Assembly: GCA_964407825.1 (NCBI GenBank)
Contig: CAYOXD010000001.1
Location: forward strand, 53,072-117,071
Origin: CAYOXD01 sp964407825
Lineage (GTDB): Bacteria > Desulfobacterota > Desulfobacteria > Desulfobacterales > JAFDDL01
Reading direction: 5' to 3'
DNA: 64,000 nucleotides
This document shows, piece by piece, positions 54,070 through 63,488 of the stretch; the stretch's first letter is position 1, and each line of letters starts with the position of its first letter. The translations under genes and the position numbers were made by a program. The notes beneath the pieces are model-generated. The model saw only the letters and a list, made by a program, of their open reading frames with translations. It made no database searches and had not been told where the DNA came from.

Positions 54070-54117
54070 AACGGCCGGTCGGGGGCTCGACTCCCGGTCG
54101 GCCGTTCCTATTTTTTT
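54070..54117 (+). terminator. Intrinsic terminator or attenuator before lutC
   Basis: AACGGCCG (54070-54077) pairs with CGGCCGTT (54099-54106), with an inner CGGG/CCCG stem, and is followed by CCTA and seven T residues. It is far from the DsrE-like gene end (386 bp), so it may end a leader transcript. Confidence 0.65.
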
Positions 54118-54214
54118 GGGGGGGGCTCCAGTTCTGGACCTGTTGAATCCGGTGCCAGGGGGTGGTATGGGTTCGCGCAAGACCCTGTGGTATGGATTGG
54201 GAAGGGATCAACCG

Positions 54215-54781
54215 ATGGTCTCCAACAACGTCTCGGACATATTCACCCGAAATCTGAGCGCCGTGTCAGCCGTTGTGCACCCGGTGGCGAGCCTCGACGA
54301 GACCTTGGCCTATGCTGTGGCACTGTGTGAGGTCAGAACGTCCGGATGCCTGCGCCCCGGGGTGGCGGCCCCGGGCCTCGATGGACCGCTTTTCCATCGC
54401 CTGACGGCCCTCTGCGCCGATCGGGGGGTCCGCATGGTCCAGAGGAACCTGCGACGCTTCAGCGACGGCTTCGATGTGGGCTTCACCCTCGCAGACTACG
54501 GCATTGCGGAGACCGGAACCCTGGTAATCGACTCCTCCTCCGAGGATCTGCGCCTGGCCACCATGCTGTGCGACACCCATGTGGTGGTCCTGCCCCTGAG
54601 CCGGCTGCGGGCGACGGCCGCGGAGGCGGCGCCCGAACTGACCCTGCTAATGAAACACCCGCCTGCCGCTTATCTCGCCTTCATCACGGGTGCCAGCCGA
54701 ACGGCGGACATCGAACGGGTCCTGGCCCTGGGGGTTCACGGCCCCCTGGCCCTCCACGCCCTCCTGTGGGAGGACCGCTGA
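54215..54781 (+). CDS. lutC: LutC/YkgG family (LUD domain) protein
   Basis: A 188-aa LUD-domain protein of the lactate-utilisation LutABC system. The core shows GFTLADYGIAETGTLVIDSSSEDLRLATMLCDTHVVVL, matching LutC/YkgG, where LUD members share the ADYGIAETGT element. The start at 54215 gives the family length and has GAAGGGA 7 bases upstream; upstream ATGs (54038, 54167) have no support. Its stop overlaps the next start (TGATG). Confidence 0.88.
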   Translation: MVSNNVSDIFTRNLSAVSAVVHPVASLDETLAYAVALCEVRTSGCLRPGVAAPGLDGPLFHRLTALCADRGVRMVQRNLRRFSDGFDVGFTLADYGIAETGTLVIDSSSEDLRLATMLCDTHVVVLPLSRLRATAAEAAPELTLLMKHPPAAYLAFITGASRTADIERVLALGVHGPLALHALLWEDR

Positions 54782-56928
54782 TGCCGCCCAAGGATCTCAA
54801 AACCTACCGCAGGGAAGTGGCAGGGGCCCTCTCCGACCGGTTTCTGCGAAGGGCCATGGACAACTTCGCTGTCACCTATCGATCGGGACGCGATCGCGTC
54901 TTTGCCGGAATGGACGTGGAGACGCTGGTTCAGGATATCGCCCGGCTGAAAAGCCTGGCCATCGGGCAGATCGATTCTCTATTGGAGCAGTTCAAGGCCA
55001 ACGCCGAACGGGCCGGTGTCCAGGTCCACCTGGCGAGCACGGCCCAGGAGGCGAACGCGATCATCCACGCCATCGCCCGTGACAACGACGCGCGCCGGGT
55101 GGTCAAATCCAAGTCCATGACCGCCGAGGAAACAGGTCTCAACCGCTACCTGGAGGATCGGGGGATCGAGGTCACCGAGACGGACCTGGGGGAGTGGATC
55201 GTTCAACTGCGCCGGGAGGGGCCCTCTCACATGGTCATGCCCGCCATCCACCTGTCCCGCCACCAGGTCGCCGGCCTTTTCGGCCAAGTCACGGGCAAGG
55301 CCCAAAACGCCGACATCGAGGCACTGGTCAAGGTGGCGCGCCGGGAACTCCGACAAAAATTTTTCGATGCCGACATGGGCATCACCGGCGCCAATTTCGC
55401 CCTGGCGGACACGGGCGCCATCGGGCTGGTGACCAACGAGGGAAACGCCCGCCTGGTGACCAGCCTTCCGGCGGTGCATGTGGCACTGGTGGGCCTTGAA
55501 AAGCTGGTCCCCAGCCTGGACGAGGCACTTCGCATCCTGCGGGTGTTGCCGCGAAACGCCACGGGGCAGGCCATTTCCTCCTATGTCACATGGATCACCG
55601 GTGCTACGGAATGCACCGTTTCGCCCGGCGGACGAAAACGAATGCACGTGGTGTTTCTGGACAACGGACGCCGGGACCTCGCCCAAGACCCCATCTTCTC
55701 CCCTGTACTGAGGTGCGTTCGCTGCGGAGCCTGCGCCAACGTGTGCCCGATCTACCGGATGGTGGGCGGTCACCGGTTCGGTCATATCTACATCGGCGCC
55801 GTGGGGCTTATTCTGACCTATTTTTTCCACGGCCGGGACAGGGCCCGGCATCTGGTTCAAAACTGCCTCAACTGCGGTGCCTGCAGGAGTGTCTGCGCGG
55901 CCGGCATCGATCTGCCCCACCTGATCCAGGAGGTGCACGCCCGCATCACGGATGAAGAGGGCCACCCCCTGAAGGGGCTGCTGCTGTCCCATATGCTGAC
56001 CCATCGGCGGGTCTTCCATGGCCTGCTAAAGACGGCCCGGGCGCTCCAGCCGCCCGCCACGGAGGCAACCCCCTACCTTCGCCACCTGCCCCATATCTTT
56101 TCCGAGGAGCACCGGTTCCGGGCCCTTCCCGCCCTGGCGCAGAGAGCCTTCAGGGACCAGTGGCCGGAAATCCGGCGCCGGACCCGCTCCCCAAGGGCGC
56201 ACGTCGCCCTCTTTGCCGGTTGCCTCCAGGATTTTGTCTACCCCGAGCACCTGACAGCGGCCTGTGATCTTCTGGCAAGGCTGGAGGTGGCGGTCTCCTT
56301 TCCCATGGATCAGTCCTGCTGTGGATTGCCGGCCCTGATGATGGGCGAGACCCGCTCGGCCCGACAGGTGGCCAGAATGAATCTGGAGGCCATGGCCGCC
56401 ACCGGTGCGGACCATGTGGTGACCCTCTGCGCCTCGTGCGCATCGCATCTTAAAAATACCTATCCAGCGCTCCTGGGAAGCAACCCGGCCCTCTCGGCTC
56501 AGCTGGCGGCCTTTGCCGAGCGGGTCGTGCCCTTCTCGGTCTATTTGAACGACATTTTGGGGGTGACAGCCGCAGAGATCCGCAGCCCGGCGACCTCGGT
56601 CACCTGGCATGCCCCCTGCCATCTATGCCGGGGCCTGGGGGTTCGGCGCGCGCCCCTGGAACTCATCCGAAAGGCCGGACACCGCCTCCTGCGGGCAGCC
56701 GAGGAGGAAACCTGCTGTGGATTCGGCGGCACCTATTCGAGCCGGTTCCCGCGGATCTCGGCTGAAATTCTGTCCCGGAAGCTCGATGACGCCATCAAGA
56801 CGCATGCCCGGGTCCTGGTGACCGAATGCCCGGGCTGCATCCTTCAGCTTCGCGGCGGGGCCGTGAAACGAAAGGACCACCTGCTGATTCGGCACCTTGC
56901 GGAGCTGTTGGCGGATGTGAAGCGTTAG
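54781..56928 (+). CDS. Fused LutB-LutA iron-sulfur lactate oxidation protein
   Basis: A 715-aa protein. Residues 1-300 are a LutB-type LUD domain (GANFALADTGAIGLVTNEGNAR). Two 4Fe-4S motifs follow: CVRCGACANVCP near 312 and CLNCGACRSVC near 362. The C-terminal 270 residues form a LutA half with two CCG motifs, DQSCCGLPALMMGE and EETCCGFGGTYS. The fusion joins two subunits that are separate in Bacillus, as also known in Desulfovibrio. It is translationally coupled to lutC. No permease or flavin dehydrogenase lies beside it. Confidence 0.93.
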   Translation: MPPKDLKTYRREVAGALSDRFLRRAMDNFAVTYRSGRDRVFAGMDVETLVQDIARLKSLAIGQIDSLLEQFKANAERAGVQVHLASTAQEANAIIHAIARDNDARRVVKSKSMTAEETGLNRYLEDRGIEVTETDLGEWIVQLRREGPSHMVMPAIHLSRHQVAGLFGQVTGKAQNADIEALVKVARRELRQKFFDADMGITGANFALADTGAIGLVTNEGNARLVTSLPAVHVALVGLEKLVPSLDEALRILRVLPRNATGQAISSYVTWITGATECTVSPGGRKRMHVVFLDNGRRDLAQDPIFSPVLRCVRCGACANVCPIYRMVGGHRFGHIYIGAVGLILTYFFHGRDRARHLVQNCLNCGACRSVCAAGIDLPHLIQEVHARITDEEGHPLKGLLLSHMLTHRRVFHGLLKTARALQPPATEATPYLRHLPHIFSEEHRFRALPALAQRAFRDQWPEIRRRTRSPRAHVALFAGCLQDFVYPEHLTAACDLLARLEVAVSFPMDQSCCGLPALMMGETRSARQVARMNLEAMAATGADHVVTLCASCASHLKNTYPALLGSNPALSAQLAAFAERVVPFSVYLNDILGVTAAEIRSPATSVTWHAPCHLCRGLGVRRAPLELIRKAGHRLLRAAEEETCCGFGGTYSSRFPRISAEILSRKLDDAIKTHARVLVTECPGCILQLRGGAVKRKDHLLIRHLAELLADVKR

Positions 56929-57197
56929 GCGCCTGTCCCCCAAAATCGCACTTGAGGCTTTTATGCTTAAAATACGAACCCCTATCGCCGTACCACCTGA
57001 TCATCGATATTGAATTGCCTCAACCAATTCCCGGCAATGGCCGAATATATATCTAGAAATATTTTCAATAGGGCCGCTGCCATTTGACCGTCGGTACCCT
57101 TGATTGATGAGAGGTGGGCACCATACTCTATCGGAACAACGTCTGCTGATAAGGCCAGACTCCAGTCGTTGCGTTCATTTCCCGGGAACACTGCCGT

Positions 57198-57689
57198 ATG
57201 ATTGCTGTCAATTTAAAAAAAGAGGCAGCCGGATTCACCCTCCTGGAACTTGTGATCGTGATCGCCATCATAGGCACCTTGGCGGCCATCGCGGTCCCCA
57301 TTTTCAGCACCTACATAGACAGGGTAAAAGTCGTCCGAGCCATAAGTGACATCAGGACAATGGAAGGTGAAATCACCTCCTATAATCTGGAATACAACCA
57401 ATATCCGAACAGCCTGAAGGACCTCGGTCTGGGGGAGATGCTGGATCCCTACGGCAACCCCTATCGTTATATGCCGGCAACCGCGTCCGCCAAGACGGGC
57501 AAGATCAATACGGGGGGAAAGCCCTCTATGAGAATTGACCAGGCCCAGCACCCGGTCAACACGGACTACGATCTTTACAGCATGGGAAAAGATGGGAAGA
57601 CCAAGCTTCCCTTTACGGCGAAAGCGAGCCAGGATGACATTGTCCGGGCGAACAACGGCCGGTACATCGGCCTTGTGTCCGGCTATTGA
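57198..57689 (+). CDS. Type IV prepilin / GspG-like pseudopilin
   Basis: A 163-aa prepilin. The short basic leader (1-12) ends in Gly, with the cleavage site G/FTLLELVIVIAIIGTLAAIAVP and Glu at +5, typical of prepilin peptidase substrates. The rest has a GspG-like pattern (YNQYPNSLKDLGLGEMLDPYGNPYRY). The ribosome site is weak. It lies 14 bp before the HD-GYP gene, so the two are probably co-transcribed. Confidence 0.92.
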   Translation: MIAVNLKKEAAGFTLLELVIVIAIIGTLAAIAVPIFSTYIDRVKVVRAISDIRTMEGEITSYNLEYNQYPNSLKDLGLGEMLDPYGNPYRYMPATASAKTGKINTGGKPSMRIDQAQHPVNTDYDLYSMGKDGKTKLPFTAKASQDDIVRANNGRYIGLVSGY

Positions 57690-57702
57690 GGTGGAGCGTA
57701 AT

Positions 57703-59853
57703 ATGCAATCCGGAATTTCTCTTTTCAAGAGCAAGGTGGCGAAACGGATTTTCCTTTTGTTTCTTCTATGCGCCATGTTCCCCGTGGCTCTTTTTTCCGT
57801 TCTATCCTACACTCAGGTGTCGACCCAGCTGAAAACGCAGAGCCTGGCACGCCTTCAAAACGCCGCCAAGAGCTATGGGATGATGGTTATTGAACGGTTT
57901 TCCTTTCTCAAATCGGATCTCGACATGCTCGGCGCCACGGACCTGTTGCAGATTACGGAACGCGGGAGAGTGACGCATGGATATCCCAATAAGGAACGGC
58001 TGCGAAGGCACTTCCAGGCGGTGGCCCTTGTCATGGGTCCCAAGAATATCCAACCGTTATTTGGGAAAATGGACGACCTCCCCCATGCCCTGAGGGTCCG
58101 GGCGGCAAGGGCTGCCACCCCAAAGCCCATCCTGCTTTTCGATCCGCAAAATCGAGAGTCCACCCGGGTATTCCTCGCCACCTCCGTATCCGGCCCCGGC
58201 GGCCGCCCCGCTCTCCTCGTGGGCGAAGCCAATACGGTGTATCTCTGGGGGATCGGCAATGAAAATATTCTCCCGCCCTTAACGGAGGCGTGCATCATCG
58301 ATTCCACCCGACGCGGGCTCCTCAGCGCCTTTCAGCTGCCGGATCGCGTTTTACGACGCATTCGATTTGATAGCTTCGGCATGGAAACACGATCCTTTGC
58401 CTATAAGACGGGTGGGAAGGGTTTTTTTATCGGCTATTGGCCCGTGTTTTTAGAGGCGAAATTCAAGGGTCCCAATATCATCATGATCCTGAGAAACCGT
58501 CAGCAGGACGTATTCGCGCCGATTTCGCGCTTCAAGGTGCTCTTCCCCCTGGTAGCGCTGCTTGCCTTCTGGGTCGTGCTGCTGCTGAGCATCGTTTCCA
58601 TCCGAAAAAGCATGGGCCCCCTCGAAAAATTGAAGGAAGGCGCCCTTCGACTTGCCCAGCGGGATTTTGACAGCCGGGTGATGATTGCCAGCGGAGATGA
58701 ATTCGAGGCGCTTGCCGACACCTTCAACAGGAGCGCCGCACATCTGGGCCGCCAATTCCAGGCCATCGAGACCATGTCGGAAATCGACCGGGCGATTCTG
58801 TCTTCCCTTGACATCGGGCAGATCGTCAATACCGCCCTGAAACGCATGAATGCCTTTTTTTCCTGTGACGCCATCAGCTTCGGCCTGGTCAGGCCCAGGA
58901 AGGAGGACACCCTGCATACCTTCACCTATCACGGCAACGGCACCGGTCAGGTTCTCGAAGCGTTCGTCCCCCTCACGGCCGACGACAGGGAGACCCTGTC
59001 AGCCGCATCCGAGCACCATATTCTGGGGCCGGCATGCCAGGAAGCGTCCTTTCTGCCCCAAGACATGCTTCAGGAAATCAACTCCTTTCTGGTGCTGCCC
59101 CTCAACCGCAATGGCGCCCTCTCCGGCCTCATCGGCCTCGGACATCGCCAGGCATATGCCTATACAGACGACGATCTGGCCCACGCCAAAAGACTCGCGA
59201 ACCAGGTATCGGTGGCGCTCTCCCACGCTTACCTGGTCCAGGAGCTTGAACGGCTCAACTGGGGAACCCTGGAAGCCCTGGCGCGAACCGTGGACGCCAA
59301 ATCCAAATGGACGGCCGGTCATTCCGAAAGGGTCACGGAACTGTCCGTAAAAATAGCGAAAGCAATGGGTTGTGATGACAAGACGATCAATGTGGTGCAC
59401 CGCGCCGCATTCCTGCACGATATCGGCAAAATCGGAATCTCGCTGCTCATCCTGGACAAACCGGGCAAGTTGACCGAGGAGGAGTATGAAAAGGTCAAGA
59501 CCCATCCGGTAATCGGCGCCAGAATACTGGAACCCATCGAAGCCTATGCGGACGCCATACCGATTATCCTTCAGCATCACGAACACTTTGACGGGAAAGG
59601 CTACCCCCACGGCGTTTCGGGCGAGGCGCTGACCCTCGGGGCAAGGATCCTGTCCGTGGCGGATGTGTATGACGCGCTCATTTCAAAACGCCCCTATCGC
59701 CAGGGCTGGGTCCAGGAGGAGGTGATCCGCTGGATCGTGAAGGAATCCGGGAAACAGTTTGACCCACAGGTTGTGGAGACCTTCCGCCTCGTTCTTTCCC
59801 AATCAACGGAGACCGAAGGGGGATGGTCAAAAAGGATGCGCATCACCACCTGA
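57703..59853 (+). CDS. Membrane HD-GYP cyclic-di-GMP phosphodiesterase
   Basis: A 716-aa protein. A membrane helix at about 14-36, a periplasmic sensor to about 275, a second helix near 285-310, HAMP (about 310-365), GAF (about 380-510) and HD-GYP (about 520-705). The catalytic motifs are intact: HDIGKIG, KTHPVIGARIL, HHEHFDGKGYP and ADVYDAL. The start at 57703 follows GAGGTGGAG; the longer frame overlaps the pilin gene. It probably lowers c-di-GMP in response to a periplasmic ligand, affecting piliation. Confidence 0.95.
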   Translation: MQSGISLFKSKVAKRIFLLFLLCAMFPVALFSVLSYTQVSTQLKTQSLARLQNAAKSYGMMVIERFSFLKSDLDMLGATDLLQITERGRVTHGYPNKERLRRHFQAVALVMGPKNIQPLFGKMDDLPHALRVRAARAATPKPILLFDPQNRESTRVFLATSVSGPGGRPALLVGEANTVYLWGIGNENILPPLTEACIIDSTRRGLLSAFQLPDRVLRRIRFDSFGMETRSFAYKTGGKGFFIGYWPVFLEAKFKGPNIIMILRNRQQDVFAPISRFKVLFPLVALLAFWVVLLLSIVSIRKSMGPLEKLKEGALRLAQRDFDSRVMIASGDEFEALADTFNRSAAHLGRQFQAIETMSEIDRAILSSLDIGQIVNTALKRMNAFFSCDAISFGLVRPRKEDTLHTFTYHGNGTGQVLEAFVPLTADDRETLSAASEHHILGPACQEASFLPQDMLQEINSFLVLPLNRNGALSGLIGLGHRQAYAYTDDDLAHAKRLANQVSVALSHAYLVQELERLNWGTLEALARTVDAKSKWTAGHSERVTELSVKIAKAMGCDDKTINVVHRAAFLHDIGKIGISLLILDKPGKLTEEEYEKVKTHPVIGARILEPIEAYADAIPIILQHHEHFDGKGYPHGVSGEALTLGARILSVADVYDALISKRPYRQGWVQEEVIRWIVKESGKQFDPQVVETFRLVLSQSTETEGGWSKRMRITT

Positions 59854-59890
59854 ACCGCGCATCCCGTGAACAGTGTCTGTGCCATGGGCC

Positions 59891-62800
59891 TCAGGCTTGA
59901 AACGCGGCCTTGGCCCGATCAAAGCCCCGTTCGAGTTTTTTCATCATAGCGTCCAGGTGCCCCCCCTCGTTGTTCTTGGCGGCGGTTTCGATCTCGAGGG
60001 CGATTTTCGACATCTCGATCACCGACATATTGGCGGCCGTGCCCTTGATGGTATGGGCCTTCTGCTCGATCAGGCTGAAATCGCTGCACGCCACAGCCTC
60101 CCGCAACTCCAGTATTTTCTCGGGCATGTCGGTCAAGAACAACTGGATCAGCTCCTGCACGAACGCCTCATCCTGGCCCACCCGGTCCATCAGGGCCTCC
60201 CTATCGAAAATCAACTCCTGCGGGGTCACATGATCGGTGCGGTCCGCCGCGGATTTCCTGGTTGATCCCCCGGCGAGCTTTCCGATGGCCTCGTAGAGCT
60301 GGCTGGGTTCAATGGGCTTGGACAGATAGTCATTCATTCCGGCGGCCATGCACCGCTCCCGGTCCCCCTTCAGGGCATGGGCCGTCATGGCGATAATGTA
60401 GACATCCGGATTCAAGACGCCCGAGCCGGGAGAACGGATCTGCCGGGTGGCCTCGAAACCGTCCATCTCGGGCATCTGTACATCCATCAGCACGATGTCG
60501 TAGCCGGTCTTTGCCAGGGCCGCCAACGCCTGCCTGCCGTTTCCGGCCGCCTCGGCCTTGAAGCCGGCTTTTTCAAGAAGCTTCAGGGCCAGTTTCTGAT
60601 TCACGGGGTTATCCTCCACCAGGAGGATGTTAAGCTTCTTCTTCTCCATTTCGGAAAGGGTATGGCGGGTCACAAAGGGCGCCTGCTCCCCCTCCCCGGC
60701 CGGGGCTTGATTTTGCCCGAGCACAACGCAGATGGTGTCGAGAAGCTGGGAGCGCTTGATGGGCTTTGCCAGGTAGCCGGAAAATCCGATCTCCTTCATC
60801 AGTGCCCCATCGCCACGAATGCCCAACGAGGTCAGAAGAATCAGGACGGTGTCCTTCAGCTTCGGGTCCGCCTTGATGGCCCGTCCGAGCATTTCCCCGT
60901 CCATCTCCGGCATCATGAAGTCAAGCACCGCCACATCAAAGGGCTCGCCCGCGTCGGCGGCCTGGCGCATGACATCCAAGGCCTCGGTGCCGCAGGTCGC
61001 CTCCGAGAACCGGCACTGCCATCTGGTAAAATAATTCCGGAGTATTTCCCGGTTCGCAGCGGTATCATCCACCACCAATACCCGCTTTCCCCGGATGTCA
61101 TCAGGGACCCACCTGGGCAGCTCCTTATTGACGATGTCCTTTTCGAGAACAATGGTAAACCAGAAGGTCGAGCCCTTCTCAGCCACGCTTTCCACCCCGA
61201 TCCGGCCCCCCATCAGGCTGACCAGTTCCTTTGAAATGGCCAGCCCAAGACCGGTGCCCCCATACTTTCGGGTGGTGGAGGCATCCACCTGGCTGAAGGA
61301 GTGGAAGAGCCGCTCCATCTTCTCGGAGGGAATGCCGATGCCGGTATCCGAAACGGCAAACCGGAGGGTGGCATGGGTAGGGGTCTCGCTGTCCAGGGAT
61401 ACCCGGATGACCACCTCCCCCTTTTCCGTAAACTTCACGGCATTGCCCGACAGGTTGAGCAGAATCTGCCGGATCCGCCCAGGATCGCCCCGGAACAGGG
61501 AGGGGACCTCATGCTGAACGACCACGGCGATCTCAATTCCCTTCTGGTGGGCCGTTGTGGCCACAAATTCAGATATTTCCTCGAGCATCAGCCGAATATC
61601 GAAATCGATGATGTCAAGCTCGATCTTCCCCGCCTCGATCTTTGAAAAATCCAGAATGTCATTGATGATGGACAGCAGGGCCTGGGCGCTCTTGCGCACG
61701 GTGTTGACATAATCAAACTGCTCCTCATTCAGGGGGGTATCCATCAGCAGGCTGTTCATGCCCATGATGCCGTTCATGGGGGTTCGGATCTCATGGCTCA
61801 TGTTGGCCAGGAACTGGCTCTTGGCCGTATTGGCCGCCTCGGCTTCAACGGCCAGCTGCCGGGCCTTTTCAATGGAGACCTTCAACTCGCGGTTGGCCTC
61901 CTCCAACTGGCTGGTCCGCTCCTTGACCCGCTGGTCCAACTCTGCGTTGAGCTGTCGGATCTGCTCTTCGGCCCGTCGCTGTTCGCTGATGTCCTGCAAG
62001 GTCTCCACTGCGCCGACGATCTTGCCATGAATATCGATCAGGGGCGCGGCCGTAAAAAAGAGCCACCGCCCCCCCTCTCCCATGAGGGGAAAAAAATCGA
62101 TGGCTTCATAGGAGCCTTCAATGAGGCAGGACCTGCAAAATTTGCCCGTATAGTACTGATTGATCTGATTTTCGATGGTATTGTCCACGATCAGGTCGGC
62201 CATGACGGGACGGGCCTCCGGGTAGAAGGCCTTCCACTGAAGATCGGTCCCGATCATCTCCTGGGCGGAAATCCCGAGTATCTGTTCGCAGGCGTGATTC
62301 CAGTGGGTGATATGGTGTTTTTCGTCGATAACAAAGGTGGGAATGGAATTGTGCTGAACGATCTGATAGAGGCGCTCCTGGCTCTCCCGCAGGGCCGAGG
62401 CGGTCCGGTTTTGGGCGATGAGTACGGAGGCCAGATTGCCGATCAGAAACAGGGTGTTCAGATCCTCCTGGGAAAAGACGGTCATCGACCGGTTAAAGAC
62501 ATAGAGTACGCCGAGATCGACGGACTTGCTGTAAAGGGGAATGGCCAGTGCGGAGATGAGCCCCTCATGGGCCACCACGTCATCGATTCTGTCCAGGTGC
62601 TCCAGGTCCTTGTCGGCGAAGTAATCCGCCACGATAAAACCGCGACGCGTCTGTGCAACCTTGCCACCGAGTCCCTTTCCAATGGGCACCTCAAGCTGTT
62701 TGAAGCGCTCGGTGCGAATACCGGTAAAGGAACAGAGGGACACCACCCCCTGGCGCTCATCGCGAAGCGCGATAAAGGCGGTATCCGTCTTGAGGATTTC

Positions 62801-63109
62801 CCGGCTCCTGTCCACAACCAGCTGCAAACAGGCATCCAGATTCTCCTCCTCGGTCAAGGAGATGGCCAGCTCGTAGAGCTTATGGAACTGGTCCAGCTGG
62901 CGTTGAAGCTCCTCTTCGGCCTCGCTTTTGCGCCTTCGCAGGAGATTCCATCTGTGCCTGAAAATAAGGGCCAGTGCCCCCATCAGAACCACCAGTCCCC
63001 ATAAAACAGTGTGCAACTGCTGATGAGAGGTCATGGCGAACCGGCACCCATCCGTTAGCATCAGGAGCAGCGTTCCCCCCACGATCCATAAATATTGCCA
63101 TTTTTTCAT
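59891..63109 (-). CDS. Hybrid sensor histidine kinase (GAF-PAS-HisKA-HATPase-REC-REC-HPt)
   Basis: A 1072-aa protein. Two membrane helices (about 7-20 and 33-50), GAF (about 70-240), PAS (about 245-385), a coiled coil, HisKA with MSHEIRTPMNGIMG, HATPase with DTGIGIPSEKM and GTGLGLAIS. Then come two receivers (VLDFMMPEMDG and VLMDVQMPEMDGFEA, both with the phospho-Asp) and an HPt domain with AHTIKGTAANM. All phosphorelay residues are present. It is convergent with the HD-GYP gene and has no separate output regulator nearby. The ribosome site is weak. Confidence 0.95.
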   Translation of the reverse strand: MKKWQYLWIVGGTLLLMLTDGCRFAMTSHQQLHTVLWGLVVLMGALALIFRHRWNLLRRRKSEAEEELQRQLDQFHKLYELAISLTEEENLDACLQLVVDRSREILKTDTAFIALRDERQGVVSLCSFTGIRTERFKQLEVPIGKGLGGKVAQTRRGFIVADYFADKDLEHLDRIDDVVAHEGLISALAIPLYSKSVDLGVLYVFNRSMTVFSQEDLNTLFLIGNLASVLIAQNRTASALRESQERLYQIVQHNSIPTFVIDEKHHITHWNHACEQILGISAQEMIGTDLQWKAFYPEARPVMADLIVDNTIENQINQYYTGKFCRSCLIEGSYEAIDFFPLMGEGGRWLFFTAAPLIDIHGKIVGAVETLQDISEQRRAEEQIRQLNAELDQRVKERTSQLEEANRELKVSIEKARQLAVEAEAANTAKSQFLANMSHEIRTPMNGIMGMNSLLMDTPLNEEQFDYVNTVRKSAQALLSIINDILDFSKIEAGKIELDIIDFDIRLMLEEISEFVATTAHQKGIEIAVVVQHEVPSLFRGDPGRIRQILLNLSGNAVKFTEKGEVVIRVSLDSETPTHATLRFAVSDTGIGIPSEKMERLFHSFSQVDASTTRKYGGTGLGLAISKELVSLMGGRIGVESVAEKGSTFWFTIVLEKDIVNKELPRWVPDDIRGKRVLVVDDTAANREILRNYFTRWQCRFSEATCGTEALDVMRQAADAGEPFDVAVLDFMMPEMDGEMLGRAIKADPKLKDTVLILLTSLGIRGDGALMKEIGFSGYLAKPIKRSQLLDTICVVLGQNQAPAGEGEQAPFVTRHTLSEMEKKKLNILLVEDNPVNQKLALKLLEKAGFKAEAAGNGRQALAALAKTGYDIVLMDVQMPEMDGFEATRQIRSPGSGVLNPDVYIIAMTAHALKGDRERCMAAGMNDYLSKPIEPSQLYEAIGKLAGGSTRKSAADRTDHVTPQELIFDREALMDRVGQDEAFVQELIQLFLTDMPEKILELREAVACSDFSLIEQKAHTIKGTAANMSVIEMSKIALEIETAAKNNEGGHLDAMMKKLERGFDRAKAAFQA

Positions 63110-63488
63110 AAGCTTATGGTCCCCAGGCAGAGCCCTCTCGCCCCAAACTGCCCGCCGGGCGCACGATCAGGGCCGTTTTGATTGTCTGCGTTTTTCAAAC
63201 AACCTGTGGGAATAAGGAAAACCTCGCTGATGGCGCCATCCCTCGCGCATTTCGCTTCCCGTCGATGGTTGGAACAATCTATGGGATGATATCAAGGGCT
63301 TGCCCAGAATACAAGCGCCCCGCGTTACCTCACCTGCCCCGTGGCAGGAATAAAGGCCCGTTCTCCGAGAATGGCGGAAACCCGATCCAGGGCGTTGACG
63401 GAACCCGAGGCCGTGGTATAAGTAGGAATGGGCCGGAAGCCCCGGTCTTGCCACCATAACGACATCGAGGAGGGAAAGGATACCGGCC
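63110..63488. other. Intergenic region carrying repeat copy B
   Basis: The 379 bases between the divergent hybrid kinase and the cyclophilin gene contain no gene. The notable element is the 60-base repeat at 63316-63375. AAAGGA near 63475 is the cyclophilin ribosome site. Confidence 0.5.
63316..63375 (+). repeat. Dispersed 60-base repeat, copy B
   Basis: It matches copy A (28283-28342) at 50 of 60 positions in the same orientation, about 115 bases upstream of the cyclophilin start. This copy also forms a perfect hairpin CCTGCC-CCGT-GGCAGG that copy A lacks. Confidence 0.7.

Larger units (their letters stand above)
53684..54214. other. Intergenic region with operators and a terminator upstream of lutC
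   Basis: No convincing gene (a frame at 53923-54330 is rejected). It contains two GTTC-N8-GAAC repeats (53732-53747 and 53814-53829), an AT-rich stretch between them, and a clear terminator at 54070-54117. The order suggests regulated transcription with possible early termination before lutC. Confidence 0.5.

Noticed and set aside
53923..54330. 135-codon frame between the DsrE-like gene and lutC
   Set aside because: It runs through a terminator hairpin and T-run and overlaps lutC; the product is compositionally odd with no family features.
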